A stretch of 64,000 nucleotides of DNA, taken from Arcuatula senhousia (taxonomy: Eukaryota > Mollusca > Bivalvia > Mytilida > Mytilidae). The stretch lies in assembly GCA_963971305.1 (NCBI GenBank), contig OZ020303.1, positions 36,878,106 through 36,942,105 of the forward strand, read 5' to 3'. This document shows, in pieces, positions 12,480 to 23,905 of this stretch. Below the pieces are notes generated by a model. It saw only the letters and a program-made list of their open reading frames with translations, ran no database searches and was not told the origin of the DNA. The stretch's first letter is position 1, and each line of letters starts with the position of its first letter. A program made the translations under genes and the position numbers.

Positions 12480-13060
12480 AATCGATCGGCGGGTTTTTTG
12501 TCTTTTTAGGGTGAAAAATCAGTATTTTGTCGAAAAATCGCTGAAAACTGGAAATCCGTCAAAAATCATTATTCTAACCAAACTTGTAGAGTTTGAAAAA
12601 AAATATCGATGAGAGTATCGGGTAAATAACAGGTATATAGTGTTAATTTTAACATTTTATTGATAAAGCTAGAAGTTTTCGGTTGAAAGCTATTCTAAAA
12701 GAAAATCGCTTTAATTGAGAAATGCGTCATTTGTCAATAACAAAACCAAACTTGTAGATTTTAAAACTATTTTTCGATAAAAAGAGCAGAAATGAAAGTA
12801 CTTAGTGTCCTTTATAATTTTCTTTGCTATTCGTGAAGTTACATTTTGGGGGAAATGTATTTTTTAAAAGCGCTGAAATTTGGAAAAAAACGTCTTTAGT
12901 CCTTATTTAGACCACCTTGTAGAGTTTGAACCAATAAAGGTAAAGATAAGTGCCTACAGTATATATTTCATTTTAATATTTGTGAAGCTTAAACTTTTGC
13001 ATAAATATGCTATTTTTTTTTAAATCGATGAAAACTTGAAAATGTCAACTTTGCATTTAT
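12480..13060 (+). repeat. Diverged tandem repeat, unit about 162 bp
   Basis: The landmark ACTTGTAGAGTTT (or a close variant) recurs near 12585, 12748 and 12909, each followed by similar text. Possibly an old pearl-like core array; no end hairpins were seen. Confidence 0.5.
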
Positions 13061-13127
13061 GTTAAAAAACTTCGCGTTTTTTTTTTCAGAAAACTTTACT
13101 TTAGAAAACATATATATTGATATTATC
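13041..13127 (+). repeat. Direct repeat, left copy
   Basis: About 90 bp (CAACTTTGCATTTATGT, CTTCGCG, a T-run, then CAGAAAACTTT and GATATTAT) recurs in the same orientation at 16617-16710. The pair brackets about 3.5 kb of nested repeats. Confidence 0.75.
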
Positions 13128-15420
13128 CAATATAGGCCAAACACAACAAACACAGAATATAGGGTTGGTATATTGGGACCACAGTATATTTATTTAGAAT
13201 TACATGTACATACTGAATAATACATGGCAAAATCTGTATCATATGCTGTATACTGTATACCCGAGACACCTATATGGGTCATTCTCAAAAAATGTCTGTA
13301 TTACGCGGCTGTCAAAATATTTCCACGTATAATTGAGTTTAAACAATATCTTTTGTCTTGAGTAAAATGTGCATCAAGATGCACTTCTGACATAAACAAA
13401 TAAACTCTATCATAAAGAATGACATTACAGCGCTATTTCAAAACTCCAAAATTGACAAAAATCGTCTGTCCTATGAGTAAATTTTTATGTTAAAAGTCCA
13501 TAAAAAATATGATAATGTGGAAGTAGACTATGGAAATCATGATAGGTTTTTCTTTGGCCATCTATCTGTCTTATCTATAAAATAAAATGGGATAGACATT
13601 GTTGAAATATTTTTTCTAGCGAATCAAAAAATGTCCCCTCTGAAAATGTCTCTGCTGTTACTGGTAGATAAAATTGAAAATAAATTGTACGTATATCCTT
13701 ATCAGGCAACAAATAAGGACATAGAAACATCCAAACACATACATTTATGTAAGTTACAGTTACTTTCTTTAGAAAAAATTACATATCGTCATTACAAGGT
13801 AAAGAATGTATAAGCTTAATTGGAGGCGTAATTTTTTTCCTTGTCCATAATGTTACCGCGATATCTCAGAGACTATAGAGCTATGTGGTTGTAGCTGCTT
13901 TGGGTAAATTTGACCTCTTGACCAATCATATGTAAGACCCAAAAGAATGATTAAGACACGACCATTTACTAATTTAAGCAAATAATGTTCCCGTAATTCC
14001 CTGATGTTACTGTTCCTTGATGTTACTGTTCAATAGTGTAACAGGACAGACAAATTATCAGTTAGAGATTCTTTAATTTGTCTTCATTCTATATGACTTC
14101 TGATTTAAAAGCGCTAAAATTGCTATAATCACGGATATTAGCCATATAGAGTGTTATAAATATATTTTCTTTCTCAGAGTTCATGGTTTAAATATAATAT
14201 TTCAACTTGAGATTCGGTAACAGGAGGGACATTTTGTCAGTAACAGCTGAGACATTTTTGGTAACATACAGGACATGTTTGTAAAGGTACAACAAATCAT
14301 CTGGTTTTGCATTCAGTTAGTCAGAAAATGGCACAAATACTTTTATACAACAGCTAAAGATATCAAAACACAATTGTGTCATTTCTTTGGGGAAAAAATT
14401 CTTGTATTTGTTGCTAAAATAGTGGTAACATCAGGGACAAATTGCTGGTAACAAAGTGGACATTCAGTGAAGTTTAACCAGTCATTAAATGCGATGTTTT
14501 AATGATAAAGATAGTCCATCTACATGATTTATTAAATATTGCTCCAAAACATGATATTTATTGCATTAAAATAAACATTTAGTGTCAAGAAATCTTTATT
14601 CATTGCTATTAGTTGTCCGTGATGTTACACATTGTCCCTGATGTTACCAGTCTAATTTGCTCAATTGTTGCTTAATACATAACCCATCTGAACAATGATA
14701 TTTTGCAACTGAAACTAGTTAACCTTATTGTTCATCATAATGTCAATGAAGAAGTGAAATGTCATTATATTGCATTCGATATATTAGTTAATTTTGATCT
14801 GTTTGCTGAACTGTATAAAATCACTGTCTTCTGATGCTCTTAAAAATAAATGTTTGAGCAAACTTATATTTCTGACGCTTGCAAAGTAGTTGTTCTGTCC
14901 CTATGTGGCAAGTTATGCATGAGTTTAAAAATAAATGATTAAAGCTCTCTTTCATTGCAACGTTTTTTATGTGGTAACATCAAGGACAGCTAAATCAACC
15001 CTGAAGGACAATGACTCCAAAAAAAAAATCAAAATATATTCGATTTGTTTTTTACTCTTTGCTTGTTTTGCTTACTGAAATGATAGAGGATACCAAAAAA
15101 TAACTTACAAACTTTCTGTGAGCAATTCTAATATTCAAGTTTGCCTACCTCAAAATATGGACATTTTTTGAGAATGACCCATATAATACCGAGGGCCAAC
15201 GGCCCGAGGTATGATATAGGTCGAGGGTTAATACAGCATGTGATGCAGATTTTGGCAGGTAATGTTCATTATATCATATAGAATAAAATATTGATATTTT
15301 GTAGGGGTGCGATATAGGGTATTCAATATAAGTTAGGGGTGCGATATAGGGGGTGCGATATAGGGCAAGAGGTGCGATATAGGGGATGCGATATAGGGTA
15401 TGCGATATAGGTAATGTACT
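13128..15420. repeat. Older palindromic repeat split by a TIR element, with a GCGATATAGGG array
   Basis: The arm near 13228-13254 (CAAAATCTGTATCATATGCT) reappears inverted near 15235-15258. Removing the element at 13271-15185 brings the two arms together around the GC-rich palindrome CGAGGGCCAACGGCCCGAGG (near 15190). At 15310-15410 there are about six copies of GGTGCGATATAGGG. Confidence 0.65.
13271..15185. mobile_element. 1.9-kb element with exact 26-bp terminal inverted repeats
   Basis: Positions 13271-13296 are the exact reverse complement of 15160-15185; the core is TGGGTCATTCTCAAAAAATG. The outer TATA may be part of the repeat or a target duplication. The interior repeatedly shows text like CCCTGATGTTAC and GGTAACATCAGGGACA in both orientations. 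The only frame over 60 codons (13631-13813) has no transposase motif. Probably a non-autonomous DNA transposon; superfamily not assigned. Confidence 0.8.
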
Positions 15421-15924
15421 TTGTCCTATAATGCATATTAAAAAAGACTACATTTATACTTAAATATATGATATATATACCTATTGATCGATCATTATAC
15501 TAAACTGACAACTTTAAAGTCTATGTAAATAAAACTTTCTTGAAAACGACCGATCTTACAATACGAACAACAATCATTTCTAAAATGTAGGATCACTAAA
15601 AACAACGATCATTTCACTAAAAAAAATGTCAATAAATAAAATATACGTTCACTTGTTGGTGTCGCAACTTATGACACCAGATTGTACTATCACTGATAAA
15701 ATGTATTTAATATTAATGGTAATTTTGGATACCACTGCGGGAAACGCAAATGGTGGACGCCTATAAATAGGGTGAATAGTGTACAAATATAAGCTCCTTC
15801 AATAAGTGGTGCAGCGCATTGGCTTATACTAGTATCCCTTTTAAAGCATAGAGTAGTCCTAAGATCCTCATCATGATTATATATTCCCAAATATATTCCA
15901 GCTATATATCAAAGATATTTCTTG

Positions 15925-16160
15925 AGTCCCATTTTTTGTTGAATGCGAATAAGTCCCCATTCCAAGTTGAGTGTGGACACGATCAATTCTTGGGTAAGTG
16001 CGAACAAGCCCTCATTCTTTGTACAGATCACACAGATCCCATTTTTTGGTGAGTTCGAACAACTCCTTAGTCTGTGTTGAGTGCGAACAAGTCCAATCCT
16101 AGTTGATTGCGAACAAAAATACGTCCTATTCTTTGTTGAGTGTGAACAAGCCCCATGAGA
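15925..16160 (+). repeat. Degenerate tandem repeat around GTTGAGTGCGAACAAGTCC
   Basis: About six imperfect units of about 40 bp, each with a GAGTGCGAACAAG-like core followed by CCCATTCTTTG-like text. Confidence 0.65.
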
Positions 16161-17140
16161 TGAAGAAGTAATGACATATCTACTGAAAGGACTGGTACGA
16201 TGTCTCTGAAAAATACATTAAAAACAAGCAATATCTATTCTTGAAACTGAAACCTGTACTTTAATATCCACAAAAGGTGGAAGCAACAAATCGTGTTTTT
16301 ATTAACTTGCCTCTGTATAGGTGTATAAAGTCATGAGTTATAAACTGAAACAAAGTATTTTTCTTTGTATTTGTAAAGGGAGGGATGGGTTTGGGGAAAT
16401 AATTTTTGATAAATATTACCTGAACAGATCGGAAAATTTTGTATCTCTGAACGGAAGTTACAAAATGTAAATGATGGTATAGTTAAAAGGAATTCATGAA
16501 ATATAAAGGACACTGATAATGACATAGGATTTTAACTTATGGTCGATCATTTTACTTATATACTACTCAATCAGAACTCAATAGCGATAAATAGTTTGTC
16601 CTTCATGATAATAGAAGTCAACTTTGCATTTATGTAAAAAAAAACTTCGCGTTTTTTTTTTTGTTTCAGAAAACTTTCCTTTAGAAAAATATATATTTTG
16701 ATATTATATGATAAGATATTTAAGATGAAGATAATAGTATAACAAGATTCACGTCATGCAATTACAATAACATTACAATAAACTCCAGTTATTTCTGATG
16801 ACACTTAATATTGTTATTTGATCTTTCCAGTAGTCAAACGAAAGCCAAAGGTGTACAAAAATGTATTTATTAACATTAAAAAAAGCTAATAATACTTAAG
16901 TGGAAACTATGATGACTTAACAATACAGCTGAGTGTGACATCCGACTTGTTTTCGAAACTCATTAGGCTTCACAAACCTTAATAGAGCAAGATATTGCCC
17001 GAAATCATCGTTGACAATTCCTAATTATGCTGCTGAAGGGCTTGTGAAGTACTTTAAAAATTTCTACACAACCGCTAAGTATAATACGACAAAACGAAAA
17101 AACTTAACTTAGATAGAAGTTCATCGAACAATTTTGAACA
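16161..17140. other. No gene seen; right copy of the direct repeat at 16617-16710
   Basis: AT-rich. Apart from the repeat that pairs with 13041-13127, no structure or coding signal was noticed. Confidence 0.4.
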
Positions 17141-17149
17141 ATATTTGCA

Positions 17150-17500
17150 GCGAATCAGTGGATAAATTTGTACTACAGAAGTGTATCAAATCGCAAAAGA
17201 CCTAAGGTGTCGTAAAGCTTGTGGTACCGACAAAGTTCAGAATGGAATATTGATTTATGGTGGTGCGTTGGTCACACAGTGCTTAATCGATCTTTTTAAT
17301 ATGTTGTTCGTTAGCAAAGGTTCCAGGCATATGAGAAAAGGTGGTGAACAATCTCTATAAGATAAATTTAAAAGAAAACGCAATAATACAAAACTCAGTG
17401 TGAATATAGGTATTTTGACATCACTTACGGTATTAGACAAGGATGTATATTATCTAGTTTACTTTATCTTGTGTTTATTGGTGATTTACGACTTGTTTCT
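17150..17500 (+). pseudogene. LINE reverse transcriptase fragment
   Basis: Translation gives a block with CRKACGTDKVQNGIL and YGG around 17205-17265. After a deletion comes TYGIRQGCILSSLLYLVFI near 17425-17480, matching the LINE motif G(I/V)RQGC.LSS. The catalytic YxDD region is missing. The fragment runs straight into the minisatellite. Confidence 0.65.
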
Positions 17501-17790
17501 CGTTATTACGACTTTGGTTTCTCGTTATTACGACTTTGGTTTCTCGCTACTACGACTTGTTCCTCGTTATTACGACTTTCATTTCTCATTAAAACGACTG
17601 TTTTCTCGTTATTACGACTTGTTTTTCGTTATAATGAGTTTCGATTCTCGTTATTACGACTTTTGATTCTCATTATTACGAGTTTCACTCCTCGTTATTA
17701 CGACTTTCATTTCTCGTTATAACGAGCTTCATTTCTCGTTATAACGAGTTTCATTTCTCGTTATTACGACTTGTTTCTCGTTATTACGAG

Positions 17791-18184
17791 TTTTATTGTC
17801 TGGAACTTTGTTGTCATTTGTATTTCGAACACACGTGAAGGTTAGCACTGCTGGTGGAGTGTAAATTCCCCGAGGTTAGCCCGCTCCGGCACCAACACTT
17901 TTGAGTTGGAGAATACATCAAAGCTTTAAATTATCCGTCTAAATTTCAAAATTGTCTAAACCCTAAGGTTCTTCCTACCCCAGACATAGGTTAAATATCT
18001 TAGTAATAATTTGGTTCCCCAGTATGGTATTTTTGGTTATACTGTTCTATGCTCTTCATATTCATACAGTGTTTGGTATTTTCAATATTTTTGGTAGAGC
18101 GCCTCTGATGAGTCTTGAATAGACGAAACGCGCGTCAGGCGTAGCAAAATTTATTGTCTGGAACTTTGTTGTCATTTGTATTTC
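17791..18184 (+). repeat. Family R hammerhead repeat, about 1.1 units
   Basis: A full unit whose first ~33 bp (ATTGTCTGGAACTTTGTTGT at 17794) repeat at its end (18153), a spacing of 359 bp. It begins and ends inside the minisatellite, so both edges are clear. The 3' edge is GTCATTTGTATTTC. Confidence 0.9.
18099..18142 (+). ncRNA. Hammerhead ribozyme, family R, core intact
   Basis: Stem I GCGCCU/AGGCGU, CUGAUGA at 18105-18111, stem II GUCU/AGAC with loop UGAAU, GAAA, minimal stem III in ACGCGCGU, cleavage after C18136. An outer helix UUUUG/CAAAA extends stem I past an internal loop that could contact loop II. Confidence 0.88.
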
Positions 18185-18262
18185 TCATTATTACGACTTG
18201 GTTCTCGTTATTACGACTTTCATTTCTCGTTATTACGACTATTTTCTCGTTATTACGAGGAA

Positions 18263-20270
18263 TAAAAAAAATCTTACAACGAAATTGGTCTCAATAGGCT
18301 TTCGTAGAATAGCAGGCAGTCATAACCAGTAATTTATGCTTACTTTTGTACATACAATTCATATACATTTAGTTATTACTTTTCCATGTTCTTATGTACG
18401 TATTAAATTGTATTTAACTTCACTGTGTTAACTTTATGATTAATATCCGTATTTTGGTACATATTTCATACCATGTAATGCTGTGTTAGAAATAAAAAAA
18501 AATGAATGACTTTAATTCATATTTTTCTATAAACGTTTTTGTTCTCTATTGGGCTTTATTTTTATAACATTAACTAAAAATCGTCAGTTATATATTGTGA
18601 TGAGAAATTTCGAATAAATACACTGATTATAAAATGTTTCCCCCACTTTTCTAAACTAAATGGATGATAATTGTATATACAATGGTTATAATTATATGCC
18701 ACAAAGTTCGTTCCATACTTTTTTTTCTAAAAAAGCCTCGTTTTTCAAATGCGATAAATTTTGTTTTAAATTGCGTTGTGTATTTGTTTTTGTGTTTGTT
18801 AGTGTGTGTGTGTGTGTATAGTTTATTTAGTTTCATTGTAAAATACAAGAAAATATATTTATTTTGTGCTTAAAATTCAACATTATAGACTATAGCGAAC
18901 GTTATTTAAAAATTGTAAGCTGTCATATGCTATTTTACTCTATTAATTGGGTAAACTGCATATGTACGGTCGATATTTTTCTCATTTTATAATTTAAGAA
19001 AATAATAATAATTCATAGGTAGATCTTTATTTCATGAAACGCGTACCAAAAAGAAAAAAAGAAAACTGAATTAAAATAGACCGTTTGCCAATTAATATCG
19101 GATTTTTATTCCGTGATCGATTTTATTTTACCGATTACAATACCGTTTAAGCTGGCAACCGGCTCCCTACTGTTCATATAAGAAGCCGGTATGACCCAAT
19201 GATAAAATTGATATGATTGGGTATCATCCCATTGGTAAAAAGTTGTCAATCAGAACTGATAAATTAGCATTAATTAACGATGTTTACTTATCTAAAGATA
19301 TACGATTAAAAATGATATTAATCAATTCACACCTAAACGTTAAAGGGTAAGGAATGTCTTTATACTCTAAATTAATTACGAGAAATGCTTGCATAGCCAA
19401 TTAACAGTTAATTAACGAACAGTGAGGATAAGGATAGAGGGATGATTTAAATCACATGATAATACCATATTTGTTAAAGTCTCGTATAATCTCACAAGTA
19501 AAATATTTTACTTGCAAAATCGGGTCATAACCGCCTTTATCTTCAGATAACAGCGGGGTACCAGCCTAAATACCGTTATGAAAAATCCCGTTGGTTTTCA
19601 AATGGATAGAAGTAGGACAAGCCTCGGATTTTATCGTGTACGTCTTGGATAATTCACGTGAAAAATTTAAACAACTTACAGAAATTTAAATGTTTTTGAC
19701 ACCATATTCTAATAATAAATACAACATTATTTCATTCTACGATATCAAAACCATTCAAATATGCTTTGATTAGTGTATTCAAAATATCGGAATTGCGTTG
19801 AGAGCAACCGATGTTCTATTCCTTGTCCGGTGGCTGGTTACCGACGATAACAGTAAAATCCGGTAAAATATGACTAAGTACCCATACTAATCAAAAAGAA
19901 AAAAAATTGGCAAATGCACTATTCGTCTGCCAGATAAAGATTACGTCCCCTTTATGAACTGGTTCAATATTCTACGGGAACGCAAACGTGTTATAAATGA
20001 ACAGTAAAAACAGCATATTCCAAAAAAGTTTTTAGAAAAATTCTGCCGATCGAAATTTGTCGATTTTTAATATTTCATTTGATTTAATTTCAAATTCACC
20101 TAAATCGCTTATGTTGCAATTAGTTTGACCTAAAAGATTTTTTTGACTAGACCTATATAAATGCAAGTTTTTAAATAACATTCTAAAAAGAAATTATTTC
20201 CAACCACGTTTGGACACTGCTCACAAAATTTGACATATTTATATAGTAAAGCACCATCAGGTAAGTGAAA
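18263..20270. other. No gene seen; short TG microsatellite
   Basis: AT-rich. A (TG)n run lies at about 18801-18818. Around 19080-19240 and 19800-19920 there are loosely inverted stretches (GTTTGCCAATT / AATTGGCAAAT) that may be decayed element ends. Confidence 0.35.
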
Positions 20271-20274
20271 CAGA

Positions 20275-20470
20275 TGATTTATAGTATAACTAATGAGGGG
20301 TGGCGAATATCAATTTTAATGTCACGAGTCTCGAATAACGCCAGGATTCAACAAGTGCGCGGAACTTGTTCCGCGCACGAGTTGAATCCCCTAGCGTTAT
20401 TCGACACGAGTGACATTAAAATTGATATTCGTCACCCCGAATTAGTTATGCTATTTATTATATAGATAAT
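20275..20470. repeat. Long near-perfect palindrome
   Basis: Two arms of about 90 bp centred near 20371, with the middle GCGCGGAACTTGTTCCGCGC. Outer landmarks ATAACTAATGAGGGGTG and CACCCCGAATTAGTTAT are complementary. Likely a foldback MITE. The 66-codon frame across it is incidental. Confidence 0.85.
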
Positions 20471-20970
20471 TTGGAATAACGTGACTAATAGATCATCAAA
20501 TAATGAAAACGAAAGAAATTATTTATAAATTTATGAATTGTGTATTGCGCACTAATCTAAGTTACGTATTTTTCGCGGGAAACTTCACGAGGGTTAGATA
20601 AATTCGCACGCGAGTTAGATAAATCCTGTAATTAACTCCGTGAAAATCTAGAAATTTATTTAACTTGGAAATCACGATCTTTCACCTATATCTATATAAT
20701 AAATAAAATTATATAATTAAGAACACAAAGTCGGATTTTGTGAACGCAATTTCACTTACGTAATGAACTACCCTCATCCCATCCCAATAATTTGTTTGGC
20801 ATGTAAAGGCATATTGTCCACCAAAATCACATTTTTCGACCCAAATTTTATGATGTCATATAGACAAAAATGTAATAAAAGAAAACTTTGAATATCAATT
20901 TTTTTATCAAATTTGCCATAAGCTTGCTAAATTTTGCTCAACTTGTTCGACAATGTTGATTGATTATTTG
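20470..20970. other. No gene seen
   Basis: AT-rich sequence with scattered CG-rich words (TTCGCGGGAAAC, TTCGCACGCGAG) and no coding signal. Confidence 0.4.
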
Positions 20971-20984
20971 AAAACCTTTGTGAA

Positions 20985-21425
20985 TAAAATACAATACCAA
21001 AATGGGTAAAAAATTGTTTTTTGGTTATGCTGTGTATTGATATTTCAAGGAGTAACCTCTCATCAGCAGCATTTGAATCAAAATATTGGAAAATCACAAA
21101 CCAAAAACATTAAATGAAAAGTTCTCAAAATCAAAAAGTTCGAACAGGAAAGCTTAATCCAGCACCAAGGATATCGACCATGCGCATTACAATGAAAGTT
21201 TAAGGAACCTGGTGTTTTAAACAATTTTGAATTTAATAATCGGAAATTTCAATAACAAAAATATTAGAAATTTATTGGAAAAATCGTGTCAGACAAGTCT
21301 GACGACCAGGCTTGTGATCACCCTCGGGATTTCTGGTCATCAGCAGCGGTAATTGACCCAGCAGTTTCAAAATACAATACCAAAACCGGGTATAAAACGG
21401 TTAATTTGGTTATGCTGTATATGAC
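20985..21425 (-). repeat. Family E hammerhead repeat, about 1.1 units, diverged
   Basis: Inverted, older copy of the E family seen at 28690-29445, 35196-35506 and 55905-56256. Landmarks: GTCAGACTTGTCTGAC near 21295, CGACCATG near 21178, and the tail GGTATTGTATTTT near 20985. A second tail and part of a second hammerhead strand near 21390-21420 show it is more than one unit long. Confidence 0.8.
21027..21072 (-). ncRNA. Hammerhead-like motif, family E, covarying stem I
   Basis: On the minus strand: AUGCUG, CUGAUGA, stem II GAGG/CCUU around UUACU, GAAA, a short AU-rich stem III, then CAGCAU. Stem I pairs G-C where other copies pair A-U, a compensatory change. Position 16.1 is C instead of U, so this copy is probably inactive. 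Confidence 0.65.
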
Positions 21426-21639
21426 GACAGTTACATGTATATTTTAGTGTGTTTAATACAGCCATCGATTGGTCTCTCGTTTGTTTTGTTCCCGTAGACT
21501 TTTATACGATGTCAAATTCAAAAATATTAATGTGCACTATCTAAATCATATTTACAATGTTCAATTGTATAATTCACATATTTTGTACGAACTATAACTG
21601 TCATTTTCCTTGTTTGGCGGCTTTGGTGTTTTCATCGCC

Positions 21640-22560
21640 ATCGTAACAAGATTGAACTCAGGGACTTCGGAAGAGTAAGCGGTTCCGGCCTGCTATAGCA
21701 CACACGTTGTGTTGCTACTTTCCAATTCAGTGTGTCAAATCCGGTAAAGGAAGACAAAACTTTCTACGACAAACCAACATTTGCATGCACTCATTTGAGA
21801 GATATTACTCCCATATTTGTCTACGAGTGCATGCTGTCTACCGTAAAATTTCTTGAGTGGACAGCAACATAGCCCTGGGTCAGCAATTTCTGTGTCAAAC
21901 GTAACGCTCGGCCAAGGAAATCGATGTAATTCCCGCAAGCTCTGGAGTAACGAATCAACCGTGATATGAATTAATAATTTAAGAAAGGATACGAGGAAGA
22001 CTCCTTAGCATGAGCGGACGGAATATTGCTACACAAAAAAGGAAAGTTGACGATTGGAAAAATGAAGTCATTACGTTTGTCATAGAGCTTTGTTGGAAGT
22101 CTTCCTTGAGAGTCAATTTTGAGATGTAGATCTAAATATGTAGCGGACCTCCCAGAATCCATTGTGTCTTTTATCTCAAGCTCCTAATGATATATGAGAT
22201 AGAGAAAATCACCAAATCGAGAATTGTTTAGTGAAATGACATCATCAATATAACGGAACGTGAGGTTAAAAGATAGAGCTAGTCTTATACGTTTTTTTTT
22301 GTCTGGAAGAGATAGTAAGAAGTATGCTTCATATAAATGTAGATCATAAAGCAAAGGTGCACAATTAGTGCCCATTGGAATTCCTACTGTTTGCTGAAAA
22401 ACACGTCCGTCAAACTGAACAAATATGTTGTCGATTAGAAAATTGAGCATGTCGACTATTTGATCATCTGTATATTTGTTCTTTTTCTTAGACTCATTGA
22501 TGACAAGGAAAGTCTTACTGTAATTGACTGCCAAGTATTTGTACCTACTTTTTCCGTTCT
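21640..22560 (-). pseudogene. Penelope-like reverse transcriptase relic
   Basis: Three consecutive minus-strand frames (22184-22534, 21971-22162, 21735-21938) carry one decayed protein. In order: MLNFLIDNIFVQFDGRVF, GIPMGTNCAPLL, the catalytic FRYIDDV motif, then YLDLHLKIDS..G, LYDKRNDF, NFPFLCSNIPS, and KFYGRQHALVDKY. This sequence of motifs is typical of Penelope-like element reverse transcriptases, which act by target-primed reverse transcription. Frameshifts, missing residues and lack of a GIY-YIG nuclease domain mean it cannot be functional. The low-coordinate end holds a non-coding tail shared with 36555 and 40850. Confidence 0.75.
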
Positions 22561-23179
22561 ATTTGAAAAGGCTGCGTTTGATCAGCTGTGCCAATCATGA
22601 TTCTGTTTATATACTAGTACTGTAAACGTAGTTATTTTTCCACATTTTTCTTATTTTACGGATTTCGCGATTTTATAATTTCTTTACAAAAGTGACATCA
22701 CTTAATAATACTGAATGTCAGACTGTCAACATATAAGTAAGGTTTTATTTTGGTTGATGCATATACATATATTCCACAAATCATTAAACCTACATGTATA
22801 ATAGATGTATTCGTTCATGAAACTGTTGGATAAGAGGTTGAATCTCTTGAACCAACTTTGACTGTTTGTAGAAACTATATTTTCCTTTCATCTAGCAAAG
22901 TCCTACTAAAACATATTAAGTTGTAAATTAAAAAAAGTACTAATCAACTTTTATTATCTGCTATACTAAATTGAAAGTAATAAAACAATATTTCACAACA
23001 TGGCAACTGGGGACTTTAAACAACTGCGTAAGCAAACAGTATTACATAATAAACAATTATCAAAAATAATGCAAATAATCAATTTCTACAATCAAAGATA
23101 GATAACTCTATCTACCTCTTGAAACTTAGAAAGATAAAATTTTAAATTTGACAATAAAATTTGTATCAAAATAGCCAAT
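22561..23179. other. No gene seen
   Basis: AT-rich. The start (TACTGTAAACGTAG near 22619) weakly resembles the TIR of the MITE at 33095-33302. Confidence 0.4.
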
Positions 23180-23905
23180 AAAAGGAAAATTACCATACGT
23201 CAGCATGGTGCCAAAAAAGGACAAATGTAACCATACGTCAGCATGGTGTCAAAAAAAGGACAAAATTCATGTAACCATACATAAGCATGGTGTCAAAAAA
23301 GGACAAATATAACCATACGTCAGGATGTTGTCAAAAATGACAAATTAAACCATACGTCAGCATGGTGTCAAAAGGGGCAAATCAATCATACGTTAGGCAA
23401 GCATGGTATCAGGGAGGACAAATTAACCATACGTCAGTATGGTATCAGAAAGGGTCAAATTTACCATACGTAAGCATGGTGTCATAAAGGGACAAAATGA
23501 CCATGCGTCAGCATGGAGTCAAAAATTTAACCATACGTTTGTATGGTTCTTGTATCAGAAAGGGACAACTTTACCATACGTCAGCATGGTGTCAAAAAGG
23601 GAAAAAATGACCATACGTCAGCATGGAGTCAAAAATTCAATTTTATGTTAGTGTGGTTCTTGTATTAGAAAGGGAAAAATTTACCATACGTCAGCATGGT
23701 GTCAAAAAGGGACAAATTGACCATGCGTCAGCATGGAGTCAAAAAATAAATTTTATGTTAGTGTGGTTCTTGTATTAGAAAGGGAAAAATTTACCATACG
23801 TCAGCATGGTGTCAAAAAGGGACAAAATGACCATACGTCAGCATGGTGTCAAAAAGGGACAAAATTACCATACGTCAGTATGGTGTCAAACAAGGACAAA
23901 TATAA
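23180..23905 (+). repeat. Minisatellite ACCATACGTCAGCATGGTGTC, about 36-38 bp unit
   Basis: About 17 units of ACCATACGTCAGCATGGTG followed by TCAAAAAGGGACAAA, plus two inserts with TTTTATGTTAGTGTGG that form a higher-order repeat of about 112 bp. Each unit has a small dyad (CCATAC...GCATGG). The frames at 23439-23651 and 23733-23975 are by-products. Confidence 0.92.

Larger units (their letters stand above)
17490..18262 (+). repeat. Minisatellite TTTCTCGTTATTACGAC, interrupted by family R
   Basis: About 18-19-bp units with CTCGTTATTACGA cores run from 17490 to 17790 and resume at 18181-18262. The frames at 17400-17666 and 17471-17722 are products of the array (repeated SRYYDF and SLLRL peptides). 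One family R copy lies inside the array. Confidence 0.9.

Noticed and set aside
17400..17722. Two overlapping frames with SRYYDF and SLLRL repeats
   Set aside because: Products of the TTACGAC minisatellite in two frames.
22184..22534. A functional reverse transcriptase gene
   Set aside because: The catalytic motif is present, but the frame is short, has no credible start, and the rest of the protein is frameshifted in the next frames.
23180..23905. Regularly spaced dyad repeats that resemble a CRISPR array
   Set aside because: The spacers are themselves near-identical (TCAAAAAGGGACAAA), units vary in length, and the window is eukaryotic. It is a minisatellite.
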